A DNA stretch of 64,000 nt from JBALVO01 sp036961445 (GTDB taxonomy: Bacteria > Pseudomonadota > Gammaproteobacteria > Pseudomonadales > Halieaceae). The notes beneath the pieces are model-generated. The model saw nothing but the letters and a program-made list of their open reading frames with translations. It was not told the origin of the DNA and ran no database searches. The DNA is taken from NCBI GenBank assembly GCA_036961445.1, contig JBALVO010000001.1:62001-126000 (forward strand), in the 5' to 3' direction. Within the stretch, counting starts at the first letter, position 1, and each line of letters opens with the position of its first letter. Below are positions 7,667-16,337 of this stretch, piece by piece. A program made the translations under genes and the position numbers.

Positions 7667-10351
7667 TTATTTTCTGGTTATGGGATTAGGCGAGCTGTCA
7701 TCATCCGTAGGTAATCTGGTTTTGGCAACAGTTTTCCCTGTTGTGGACGGTCTTTGTTCAGCTGTGGTGCCCGGCACAGGCAGAGCTTCTCCGGCAATGC
7801 TGGGAAGGGAAACCAGGTACTCAATGGGGAAATTGATATTGTTGGTATCTGCTTCCAGTTCTATTTGTATGGGCTGGTCAAGAGTCAGCCAGGTTCCACA
7901 GGCTTCTCCGGGATCGCAGATCAACAGGTCATTGTCCGCATCCGAGCCAGCGATAACTTCATACTGCCCCGCAGGTACATCGGCGAAATCAAAGCCGTAT
8001 TCACCATTTTTGCCCGCGCTGACAAATTGCCCTGCCACTTCGCCAGTTGCGGTGTCGTACAGTAAAATATAGATGATACCGACATCGGCAGTTGTTGCCT
8101 CACTGCCTACCGATATAAGAGCCCGCACGTTCAGGGTGTTGACCGTAGACTGTGCGATTATATCTGCGGCATAGATGCCATCTGGCAGGTCGCTGCGGTT
8201 CACAGATACGCGATAGGTTCCCAGGCCAGCCTCGTTCACTTCCAGCGGCGTGATATCCAACCACTTTTGGGTAGTGATCAGTTCCACCAAGGTCAGCTCA
8301 CCCTGGCCTGCATTTCGTAATACCAGGTTCAGGGCAACGTTATTACCGGAAAAGTTCAGGGTATTGGTAGACGCTACCAACCGAGGGTTTTCAGCAGGCA
8401 CGCTGCCAATGGACTGAAGTGCTGCCAGTACCGCCCGTTGCGCGTTGATCATGCCATGCCCATATAAATTGTCCCTGCCGGGTACGCCCAGGTCATCGGT
8501 GAGGTCGCCGCGCTCCAGCAGGATATCGATGTCGGCAGGTGAGAGGTCGGGATTGATGCTTTTCATCAACGCTAGCACGCCGGCAACATGAGGTGCTGCC
8601 ATAGAGCTCCCGTTGAGAAAAGAATAAACGAAACGTATCCCAGTTGCAGTACGTGAGCCGCCAGTACTTAGCACGCCATCAGGATAACCGTCGCCATTGA
8701 TGTCTACACTGTTATCGCCACCGGGGGCGGCAACATCGATTTGGGCTCCGGTATTGGAGTACGCAGCAAGCCTGCGCTGCGCGTCTACAGCGCTGACTGA
8801 TAGTACCCCGGCATAGGAGGCTGGATACCCGGGCGATGGGCTGGCTTCGTTGCCTGCAGCTGCTACCACGAGGATGCCGGCGGCGCGCACCTCGTTGAAC
8901 AAATCCTGACTGGCCTGGTTGAAGGGCCCACCTCCCAGGCTCAGGTTGATAATATCTGCTGCTTGTTGCGGCAAGGTAGCAGAATCATTGGGCAGTCCTG
9001 CGGCGAACCGAATCGCCTGTTCCACATCATAGGATGTGCCCTGGCCGCCAGCGCCCAGAGCGCGCACCGGCATCACTCGGGCTGTATATGCAGAGCCGGC
9101 TACCCCTATTGTGTTATCCCCCCTTGCCGCCACTGTACCGCTGACGTGGGTGCCATGAAAACTATTGGCAGCGGCGTCCAGTGAGCTGCCGGTATCCTGC
9201 GGATTAGCGTCGATACCATCACCGTCGCCGGCGCTGACCGGGTCGCGCACAAAGTCATAACCCTCTACCAGTTGCCCAGCCAGATCCGGGTGGGCAGCCA
9301 ATATGCCGGTATCCACTACCGCCACGATAACATTGGAGTCCCCTGTGGTGGTGTCCCATGCTTCGGGTAGGCCTATCAGTGGATAGTGCCATTGCAGTGC
9401 ATAGGCCTCATCGTCGGGCTCGTACAAGGTCCTGACTTCATAATTGGGCTCTGCATATTCGACCCCGGGATCGTTGCGCAATGTTTTGATCGCCTGCAGG
9501 GTTTCCCAGCGTGCTCGCAACTGCATATCAACAATATTGTTGTGTTTGGCACCGGCGCTGCCCAGGCGCGCGTTGCGCTGCAACGAACTGATCAATCCGC
9601 GTCGCAGGTTCATCAAGTGACTGCGGCCGCGACCGCCGCCGCGCCGCTCCAAGCCCAGGCGCAGGGAAAGCTCTGCGATGTTGCTTGAGTGAGCGTCTGC
9701 TGCACCCAGCTCCTGGTATTTCACCACGGTTTGCCAGGGCAGGATGTTAAAGTGTTGGGCGCTTTGCCCGGCGGGTATATTGCTGGTGCCAATCGCGAGA
9801 ATGTAATTGGTAGCGCCGGCAAAAGCGAAAGCGTTCACAAGATAGGTCCCATCACGCGCTATTACCAGTGTTTCTACTTCTCCGGTCTCGATGGAAAAGT
9901 CCAAAATGTTGCCCTGTAAATCATACAGGTACAGATCCGCATCCGCGGCAGAAAAATCTGCTACCAGCATGGTAACGCTCTGCCCGGCCAGCAGTTGCAC
10001 CTGGTAAAAATCGTTGATGTCACCGCTGCTTTGTGAACGGCCTTCAGCGCCAGTACCTGGTTGGTTAATATAGCCGCCCAGGGTAATTGGATTGGGAATA
10101 TTCTGGGCCGACGCGAACGAGTCATTGCTGATGGCCGCCCGCGCGGGGTCATTGGTATCGCTGTCTGACGCCTGACTGCCCGAGGCAGTTATTGTTCCCG
10201 ATATATCAAACACCCCAGGGGGGACTGGCGCGGGTGCCGGGGCGGGTAATGGCTTGCTGGCAGAACTGCTGCCACCGCCACCCCCGCCACAGGCAGTGAC
10301 CAGTAAAGAGATGGCTAGGCTGGCCAACAGGTTGGAAGAGAGAATCCGCAT
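7667..10351 (-). CDS. subtilisin-like (S8) serine protease lipoprotein
   Basis: An 894-residue secreted protease. A lipoprotein signal ends with VTAC (Cys 21) followed by a Gly/Ser stretch and a Pro-Ala linker. A prepeptidase C-terminal-like beta domain occupies about 75-190, an inhibitor-like propeptide about 200-305, and the S8 catalytic domain about 320-645 with Asp347 (VDTGI), His399 (HGTHVSG), the oxyanion Asn501 (AAGNE) and Ser583 (GSSMAAPH). The C-terminal part holds a beta domain and a short DxDxD-like tail. The triad is complete, so it should be active; the cell-surface or periplasmic target is unknown. It is divergent from the sulfatase gene and 41 bases upstream of mltF. Confidence 0.9.
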   Translation of the reverse strand: MRILSSNLLASLAISLLVTACGGGGGGSSSASKPLPAPAPAPVPPGVFDISGTITASGSQASDSDTNDPARAAISNDSFASAQNIPNPITLGGYINQPGTGAEGRSQSSGDINDFYQVQLLAGQSVTMLVADFSAADADLYLYDLQGNILDFSIETGEVETLVIARDGTYLVNAFAFAGATNYILAIGTSNIPAGQSAQHFNILPWQTVVKYQELGAADAHSSNIAELSLRLGLERRGGGRGRSHLMNLRRGLISSLQRNARLGSAGAKHNNIVDMQLRARWETLQAIKTLRNDPGVEYAEPNYEVRTLYEPDDEAYALQWHYPLIGLPEAWDTTTGDSNVIVAVVDTGILAAHPDLAGQLVEGYDFVRDPVSAGDGDGIDANPQDTGSSLDAAANSFHGTHVSGTVAARGDNTIGVAGSAYTARVMPVRALGAGGQGTSYDVEQAIRFAAGLPNDSATLPQQAADIINLSLGGGPFNQASQDLFNEVRAAGILVVAAAGNEASPSPGYPASYAGVLSVSAVDAQRRLAAYSNTGAQIDVAAPGGDNSVDINGDGYPDGVLSTGGSRTATGIRFVYSFLNGSSMAAPHVAGVLALMKSINPDLSPADIDILLERGDLTDDLGVPGRDNLYGHGMINAQRAVLAALQSIGSVPAENPRLVASTNTLNFSGNNVALNLVLRNAGQGELTLVELITTQKWLDITPLEVNEAGLGTYRVSVNRSDLPDGIYAADIIAQSTVNTLNVRALISVGSEATTADVGIIYILLYDTATGEVAGQFVSAGKNGEYGFDFADVPAGQYEVIAGSDADNDLLICDPGEACGTWLTLDQPIQIELEADTNNINFPIEYLVSLPSIAGEALPVPGTTAEQRPSTTGKTVAKTRLPTDDDSSPNPITRK

Positions 10352-10530
10352 TGTTTGCTCAAAAGCTGATTGTGCCTGTCTAAAGCATACAAGATACAGA
10401 GTTTCGACGGCGGCAGTAAACCTGCAATTGGGTCCATTTTCATGGCCTTAGTGATCATTACATAGTGGCAGCAGACGCGTACTCTATGCTCATTCACGAA
10501 CCTGTCTACATGTAACACGGAGAACACCCT

Positions 10531-12090
10531 ATGTTTGGGCGCAACCTGATACAAGGCGCACTGTGTGCGCTGCTCTGCCTGTCTGCTGTTTTTGTCCAGG
10601 CGAGAACCGATAAACCTAACATCCTGGTGATCTGGGGAGACGATATTGGCTGGTCAAATATCAGTGCTTATCACCGCGGTATGCTGGGCAGTCGCACCCC
10701 CAATATCGACCGTATCGCCAAGGAAGGCGCAATGTTCACAGATTACTACGGTGAGCAAAGCTGCACGGCGGGGCGCTCTGCATTTATCACCGGTCAGCAC
10801 CCGTTACGTACCGGGCTGCTGAAGGTTGGCCTTCCCGGTGCAGATATTGGCCTGCAGGCGGAAGATCCTACGATTGCCGAATTACTCAAGCCCCACGGCT
10901 ATGCTACTGGCCAATTCGGTAAAAACCATTTAGGCGACAAGGATAAATTTTTACCCAGTAACCACGGCTTCGATGAATTCTTTGGCAACCTCTATCACCT
11001 CAATGCAGAGGAAGAACCGGAGACCTATTTTTATCCCAAGGAACAGGCCTTTCGGCAACGCTTTGCGCCGCGCGGTGTGGTTCATTCCTACGCGGATGGC
11101 AAGATCGAGGACACCGGTCCGCTGACGCGCAAACGCATGGAGACAGCTGATCAGGAGTTTGCCGATGCTGCGCTGAAGTTTATCGACCGCTCACACGAGG
11201 ACGGAAAGCCCTTCTTCGTCTGGTTTAATGCAACCCGCATGCATGTGTGGACGCGTCTTGCGCCCAAGTGGCAGGGTGCCTCCGGCTATGGTCTTTATGC
11301 CGATGGCATGATGGAGCATGATTATCACGTGGGTCAGTTGTTGGGTAAGTTGGATGATTTGGGTATTGCTGACAATACCATTGTAATATACAGCACCGAT
11401 AATGGGTCCCAGACCAATACTTATCCCGATGGTGGCTCCGAGCCATTTCGCGGAGAGAAAGGCTCTACCTGGGAGGGAGGCTTTCGCGTACCTGCCCTGA
11501 TTCGTTGGCCGGGTGTGGTACAACAAGGCACAGTAATTAATGATATTTTCTCTCACCAGGATTGGTTGCCCACGTTGATTGCTGCGGCTGGTGAGCCCGG
11601 CATAAATGCAAAATTAAAACAGGGTCACCGGGCCGGTGACAAGACCTTCAAGGTGCATATCGATGGCTACGACCAGACGGCTGCTTTAACGGGGAAAGGT
11701 CCGGGTAAGCGAGAGAATATTTTCTTCTTTGATGATAACGCCAACTTCAATGCCATGCGTTGGAACGACTGGAAGATACATTTCGCGTGGCAGATGGAAG
11801 GTTGGGGTGGCCCGCGCGAGGCACTGAATTTCCCCAGGGTAATCAATTTGCGTACAGACCCTTACGAAACCTCGATAGACTCGGGCATGTATACACGATT
11901 TTTTGCCGATCAATTATGGCTGTTTGTGCCTGCCCAGCAGGAAGTGGGTAAGTGGCTAATGACCTTCCGGGAATTTCCACCGCGACAGGCAACCGCCAGC
12001 TTTACTATCGACCGCATGATGCAACAGATGCAGCAAATGTTGCAGATGCGGGCTATGGGTGGAGCGCCGCAAAAACAGCCCAAGCAGTAG
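10531..12090 (+). CDS. arylsulfatase, formylglycine type
   Basis: A 519-residue class I sulfatase with an N-terminal signal peptide (about 1-24). The active-site signature is C78-T-A-G-R82; the Cys should be converted to formylglycine. This is the CxAxR variant of the more usual CxPxR. Metal ligands are expected in the DD pair at 37-38 (IWGDDIG) and in STDNGSQ. A Met/Gln-rich tail ends the protein. It hydrolyses organic sulfate esters outside the cytoplasm; specificity is unknown. The family needs a formylglycine-generating or anaerobic maturation enzyme; none is encoded here. It is monocistronic and divergent from the S8 protease. A GGAG-like site precedes the ATG. Confidence 0.9.
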   Translation: MFGRNLIQGALCALLCLSAVFVQARTDKPNILVIWGDDIGWSNISAYHRGMLGSRTPNIDRIAKEGAMFTDYYGEQSCTAGRSAFITGQHPLRTGLLKVGLPGADIGLQAEDPTIAELLKPHGYATGQFGKNHLGDKDKFLPSNHGFDEFFGNLYHLNAEEEPETYFYPKEQAFRQRFAPRGVVHSYADGKIEDTGPLTRKRMETADQEFADAALKFIDRSHEDGKPFFVWFNATRMHVWTRLAPKWQGASGYGLYADGMMEHDYHVGQLLGKLDDLGIADNTIVIYSTDNGSQTNTYPDGGSEPFRGEKGSTWEGGFRVPALIRWPGVVQQGTVINDIFSHQDWLPTLIAAAGEPGINAKLKQGHRAGDKTFKVHIDGYDQTAALTGKGPGKRENIFFFDDNANFNAMRWNDWKIHFAWQMEGWGGPREALNFPRVINLRTDPYETSIDSGMYTRFFADQLWLFVPAQQEVGKWLMTFREFPPRQATASFTIDRMMQQMQQMLQMRAMGGAPQKQPKQ

Positions 12091-12128
12091 CCGCCTAGGG
12101 TAAGGAGGCCGCGGCATTAGCCGTCTGG

Positions 12129-12815
12129 TTAACCCAGGTATTGTCGGATGGCGAGGTAGTCCCGGAGGATTTTTTCAGCCTCGAATGTGTGGGTTCCGGG
12201 CAGGTTCTGGTCAGGTTTGAAAATCGCCTGCAGTTTGCCCTCGGGGTTGACGAGCATCAGGGTGACGCCGTGAATGACCTGGTACTCGTTGGCATCGGAC
12301 CCGGTGCCGGGTTCAGTGTTGGGCACCAATTGTGCGGCAATGCCCAGGCCCTGTTCGAAGGGTAGGTGTGGGTTATTGGCGTCATCTTTGTGGGTGAGCC
12401 CAATGAAGCGCGGATGGAAAAATGGCATATAGGTCGCCATCTGGTTTACGGTGTCCCGTCGGTGATCCACTGAATAGAACAAGAAGCGCAGGTTTTCGCC
12501 GCCCTGTTGCTCTAATCTCGAGGCCACAAGGGCAAGCTGCGACAACGTGGTGGGGCAAATATCGGGGCAGGTAGTGAAGCCATAAGACACCAAATGCCAG
12601 CGGCCCTTGAGATCCTCGTTGGTGAAGGGTTGATTGTGGTGATCAAAGAGGCTGAAAACGGGCAACTCGCGGCCATCAGGCAACAGTACGCCCTGGATGA
12701 TAGGTGGCGAGTCGGGACGATTGAGCAAAACCAGCATGGCCACGGTAGCTATGGCGGCATTCGCTATCAAAAAGCCGATCAGGATTCGCGTACGGGCAGA
12801 CCAACGCAGAGCCAC
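12129..12815 (-). CDS. SCO1/SenC copper chaperone for cytochrome oxidase
   Basis: A 228-residue thioredoxin-fold protein with one N-terminal membrane anchor (about 10-30). The copper site CPDIC (Cx3C) is present, and the third ligand His is in VIHGVTLM. The block usually read as DPxRDT is DHRRDT here. Sco proteins deliver copper to, or reduce, the CuA centre of cytochrome oxidase subunit II on the periplasmic side. It is the last gene of the cox operon, 8 bases after the subunit IV gene, which fits its job. Confident by sequence and position. Confidence 0.9.
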   Translation of the reverse strand: MALRWSARTRILIGFLIANAAIATVAMLVLLNRPDSPPIIQGVLLPDGRELPVFSLFDHHNQPFTNEDLKGRWHLVSYGFTTCPDICPTTLSQLALVASRLEQQGGENLRFLFYSVDHRRDTVNQMATYMPFFHPRFIGLTHKDDANNPHLPFEQGLGIAAQLVPNTEPGTGSDANEYQVIHGVTLMLVNPEGKLQAIFKPDQNLPGTHTFEAEKILRDYLAIRQYLG

Positions 12816-12823
12816 CGGCGCGC

Positions 12824-13141
12824 CTAGCGATCGAAGAAAATGTGACGGGTTGCGTTAGTGTAATCACCCTCGATGGACATCAGGGTAATGAGCACGACAA
12901 TGGCGAACAGCGGCACTAACAGCGTGTATTTGAGTGCTAGTCGTTCCCAGGATACATGCATAAATATGGCGATGATAAAACCGGCCTTCAGGAACATGAA
13001 GGTCAATATAAGTGTCCAGCGCAGATAGCCCTGCACGTGAAAGAAATCCACCAGGTAGGAAAAAGTACTGAGTACAAATAACAGTAACCATACCTTCAGG
13101 TAGAGCCCTATGGGGTGTTGTTGTCCGGCGGTTTCGCTCAT
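12824..13141 (-). CDS. cytochrome c oxidase subunit IV family protein
   Basis: A 105-residue membrane protein with three hydrophobic helices (about 15-35, 42-62 and 72-95), ending in a short polar tail. Size, topology and position between subunit III and sco match the small bacterial COX4/subunit IV family (prokaryotic COX IV), which stabilises the oxidase core. It is 9 bases downstream of the subunit III gene. Confidence 0.8.
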   Translation of the reverse strand: MSETAGQQHPIGLYLKVWLLLFVLSTFSYLVDFFHVQGYLRWTLILTFMFLKAGFIIAIFMHVSWERLALKYTLLVPLFAIVVLITLMSIEGDYTNATRHIFFDR

Positions 13142-13150
13142 CGCTTTACC

Positions 13151-13834
13151 TCACCACAAGTAGAAAAATGCAAAGATAAATACCCATACCAGATCGACAA
13201 AGTGCCAGTACAAGCCAGCTATCTCGACTATGGCATAGCCTTTCTTTTCGTAGTCGCCGCGCGCCACTTTGCGCGCCACGATGCTCAGGTAAATTACCCC
13301 GGCAGTCACGTGCAGGCCGTGAAAGCCAGTAATCATAAAAAAGGTCGAACCAAACTGCGCCGCCCCCATAGGATTACTCCAGGGTCTTACGCCTTCTTCA
13401 GTGATCAGCTTGGTCCACTCGAAGGCTTGCATGCCGACAAAGGATGCGCCAAGCAGTGCCGTCGCGCCCATCAACATGGCCGTCTTGCGCCGGTCGCCAC
13501 TGTAGGCAAAGTTTACCGCCATCGCCATAGTGCCGCTGCTGGTGATCAGGATGAAGGTCATGATAGCGATCAACACCAATGGCAGATGGGTGCCGGCGAC
13601 TTCCAGGGCGAAAACTTCACTGGAATTTGGCCAGGCATCTGTCGCGGACAGCCGCACGGTCATGTAGCCGGTGAGAAATACGCTGAAAATAAAAGTGTCG
13701 CTGAGCAGGAAGATCCACATCATCAACTTGCCCCAGGGCATGTCGAAATTTTGCTTGTCCGCCGACCAGTCAGTTACCAGGCCAGTGATACCTGGCTCGG
13801 TGTAGTTCGTATTTTTGTCTGTTTGTACCGTCAT
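13151..13834 (-). CDS. cytochrome c oxidase subunit III (copy 1)
   Basis: A 227-residue membrane protein with about five helices, of the heme-copper oxidase subunit III family. Characteristic blocks are GKLMMWIFLLSDTFIF, TGFHGLHVTAG and the C-terminal YWHFVDLVWVFIF. Subunit III supports proton uptake and stability of the oxidase. I chose ATG at 13834 because the protein from there matches the family and GAGGG lies upstream; the longer frame to 13999 only reads the neighbouring gene in another frame. The gap to the preceding subunit III-like gene is 11 bases. Confidence 0.88.
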   Translation of the reverse strand: MTVQTDKNTNYTEPGITGLVTDWSADKQNFDMPWGKLMMWIFLLSDTFIFSVFLTGYMTVRLSATDAWPNSSEVFALEVAGTHLPLVLIAIMTFILITSSGTMAMAVNFAYSGDRRKTAMLMGATALLGASFVGMQAFEWTKLITEEGVRPWSNPMGAAQFGSTFFMITGFHGLHVTAGVIYLSIVARKVARGDYEKKGYAIVEIAGLYWHFVDLVWVFIFAFFYLW

Positions 13835-13845
13835 GGGTATCGCCC

Positions 13846-14529
13846 TCAAAATCCGCACATCGCGGCAAGTGCGTTGATGGTGTCCGGTTGGCTGGTAAGC
13901 AGCGCGAATAACACCAGCCAAACCCCCAGCAGAAAATGCCAATAAATGGTACACAACTGCAATGATGCGCTCAGGGTATCGGGACTGTTGTAGTACCACA
14001 GGCGAAACACTACGTTGAGTAATACCGCCAGGCCACCCGCTAAATGCAGCCCATGTATAGCGGTCAACACATAGAAGTAGCTGTTGGCCGGGTTAGTGTT
14101 GATGTAAAAGCCCATGGATTGCAGGTGCTGCCAAAGGTTTAATTGGGCCAGCAGGAATAGCACTGAAAAAAATACCGCTGCACTAATGCCGACAACGGCA
14201 ATATTAAATTTCTGCTTACGGGCACCGGCAAGGCCCAGCTGCATGGCGAGGCTGCTGCACGCCAGGATAGCGGTGTTGAACCACAGACGAGACGGATCGG
14301 TAAAGGGCTGCCAGGGTGCCCCTGCCAGCGCTTCGAAGTCCGGGTACTGGGAGCGCGAGAGAAACGTGATGATAAACAGGAAGAACAGTACGCTCACTAC
14401 GATCATGAAAAAGCGCAGCGCTGTGCGGGCGGCAGCGCTGGTATCAGGCCCAGCGTATAGAGGCGCTTCGCCGGCCGCGACTGGTTCGTGCAGCCAGGAT
14501 TTTTCTCGCAGTACTCTCAGGACCTTCAT
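13846..14529 (-). CDS. cytochrome c oxidase subunit III-like protein (copy 2)
   Basis: A second 227-residue subunit III-like protein directly after coxA. It has a polar N-terminus of about 35 residues followed by five helices, with TAIHGLHLAGG and TIYWHFLLGVWLVLFAL matching the subunit III core. The two subunit III-like proteins are clearly diverged, so this is a paralogue pair rather than a recent duplication. Whether both assemble into one oxidase is unknown. The ATG overlaps the coxA stop by one base (TAATG), implying coupled translation. Confidence 0.82.
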   Translation of the reverse strand: MKVLRVLREKSWLHEPVAAGEAPLYAGPDTSAAARTALRFFMIVVSVLFFLFIITFLSRSQYPDFEALAGAPWQPFTDPSRLWFNTAILACSSLAMQLGLAGARKQKFNIAVVGISAAVFFSVLFLLAQLNLWQHLQSMGFYINTNPANSYFYVLTAIHGLHLAGGLAVLLNVVFRLWYYNSPDTLSASLQLCTIYWHFLLGVWLVLFALLTSQPDTINALAAMCGF

Positions 14530-16289
14530 TATTGTCCTTCCCCGTGGTCGCCGGCTGTTTGCTCGAATTCGCTTACCGGATGATTCTGGGGAATGTAGTC
14601 CAACTTGGCGCCGGGCACGCTATAGTCATAAGCCCAACGATAAACGATGGGTAGCTCGGGGCCCCAATTGCCATGACGGGGTGGCACATTGGGGGTCTGC
14701 CATTCCAGGCTGGTGGCTTCCCAGGGATTGTGGCCGGCCGGTTTGCCGTGACGCATGCTCCAGAATATGTTGTATAAGAAAATAAGCTGGCTGACCCCTA
14801 CTATCAGTGCCGACACAGTAATACCGGCGTTGAGCGTCTGCGCCGATTCCGGTATGAAATCGGTAGCGCCCATTGCGAAGTAGCGGCGTGGCACACCCAA
14901 AAAGCCCAGATAGTGCATGGGCAGATAGATCGCATAGGTGCCCAGGAAGGTGAGCCAGAAGTGAGCTTTGCCTAGCGTCTCATTGAACATCTTTCCTGTT
15001 ATCAACGGGTACCAGTGGTAGACGGCTGCGAACAACACCATGATGGGAGAGACGCCCATTACCATGTGGAAGTGGGCAACCACAAAATAAGTGTCTGAAA
15101 GCGGCAGGTCGATGACTACATTGCCCAGGAAAAGACCGGTTAAGCCGCCGTGGGTGAAAGTAAAGATAAAGCCAATAGCAAACAGCATGGGGACAGTCAG
15201 ATGAATATTTCCCTGCCACAAGGTCAGCACCCAGTTGTAGACTTTAATGGCAGTGGGTATGGCGATAATCAGGGTGGTGGTAGCGAAAAAGAAACCGAAC
15301 GCCGGGTGCATACCGCTGACATACATGTGATGTGCCCACACGATGAAACTGAGTCCGCCGATGGCCACAATGGCCCAGACCATCATGCGATAGCCGAATA
15401 TATTTTTGCGCGCATGAGTCGCCAGTACATCGGATACCATGCCAAAAGCGGGTAAGGCGACAATATAAACTTCGGGGTGGCCAAAGAACCAGAACAGGTG
15501 CTGGAATAGCACGGGGCTGCCACCGGTATAGTCCAGCGATTCACCCAGTGATACCAGGGCGGGCATAAAGAAACTGGTGCCAAGAATTTTGTCCAGCATC
15601 ATCATTATTGCGCTTACCAGCAGTGCAGGAAATGCCAGTAAACCCAGGACGGTGGCGGTGAAAATTCCCCAGATAGTCAGTGGCATACGCATCATGGTCA
15701 TGCCGTGGGTGCGCGCCTGCAGTACAGTGGTGACATAATTCAGGCCGCCCATAGTGAAGGCGATAATGAATATCGCCAGTGACGCCAACATCAGGATAAT
15801 GCCCCAGTCGTAGCCGGGCGTGCCGTGCAATATTGCCTGGGGTGGGTACAGCGTCCATCCAGCACCCGTCGGGCCGCCGGGAGCAAAAAAACTGGCTAGC
15901 AGGACCACCACCGACAGCAGGTAGGTCCAATAACTCAGCATATTCAAATAGGGAAACACCATGTCCCTGGCGCCAATCATGAGCGGAATCATGTAATTAC
16001 CAAAGCCACCCAGGAGCAATGCTGTCAGCAGATAGATCACCATGATCATGCCATGCATGGTGACAAACTGCAGGTATGAACTCGGGTCAATAAAGTCAAA
16101 GGCACCGGGGAAGCCCAGTTGCAGGCGCATCAGGCCAGACAGCACAAGCGCAATAAGCCCGACAAATATTGCCGTGAGTCCATACTGAATCGCAATTACC
16201 TTGTGGTCCTGGCTCCAGATGTACTTGGTAATAAAGCTTTGCGGATCGTGTAACTCGTCGGGTTGGTCTGCAATAGCTGCGTGTTGCAT
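14529..16289 (-). CDS. cytochrome c oxidase subunit I (aa3-type)
   Basis: The 586-residue catalytic subunit with about 12 membrane helices. The CuB/Tyr-crosslink motif GHPEVY, the AHHMYVSGM block, the heme region FVVAHFHMVMG and the K-channel lysine in IPTAIKVYNW are all present. The GHPEVY glutamate places it in the A1 type of heme-copper oxidases (inference from motif). The enzyme reduces O2 to water and pumps protons. It is the second gene of the operon, 48 bases after coxB. A polar C-terminal tail of about 50 residues is normal for this group. Confidence 0.95.
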   Translation of the reverse strand: MQHAAIADQPDELHDPQSFITKYIWSQDHKVIAIQYGLTAIFVGLIALVLSGLMRLQLGFPGAFDFIDPSSYLQFVTMHGMIMVIYLLTALLLGGFGNYMIPLMIGARDMVFPYLNMLSYWTYLLSVVVLLASFFAPGGPTGAGWTLYPPQAILHGTPGYDWGIILMLASLAIFIIAFTMGGLNYVTTVLQARTHGMTMMRMPLTIWGIFTATVLGLLAFPALLVSAIMMMLDKILGTSFFMPALVSLGESLDYTGGSPVLFQHLFWFFGHPEVYIVALPAFGMVSDVLATHARKNIFGYRMMVWAIVAIGGLSFIVWAHHMYVSGMHPAFGFFFATTTLIIAIPTAIKVYNWVLTLWQGNIHLTVPMLFAIGFIFTFTHGGLTGLFLGNVVIDLPLSDTYFVVAHFHMVMGVSPIMVLFAAVYHWYPLITGKMFNETLGKAHFWLTFLGTYAIYLPMHYLGFLGVPRRYFAMGATDFIPESAQTLNAGITVSALIVGVSQLIFLYNIFWSMRHGKPAGHNPWEATSLEWQTPNVPPRHGNWGPELPIVYRWAYDYSVPGAKLDYIPQNHPVSEFEQTAGDHGEGQ

Positions 16290-16337
16290 GCCGTTATCCT
16301 CGTTCCCCGGCGCCTGCCCGGCGCCCCAGCCCTCAAA

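Noticed and set aside
13115..13945. 276-residue plus-strand frame inside the cox operon
   Set aside because: Antisense to subunit III; composition is unlike a protein.
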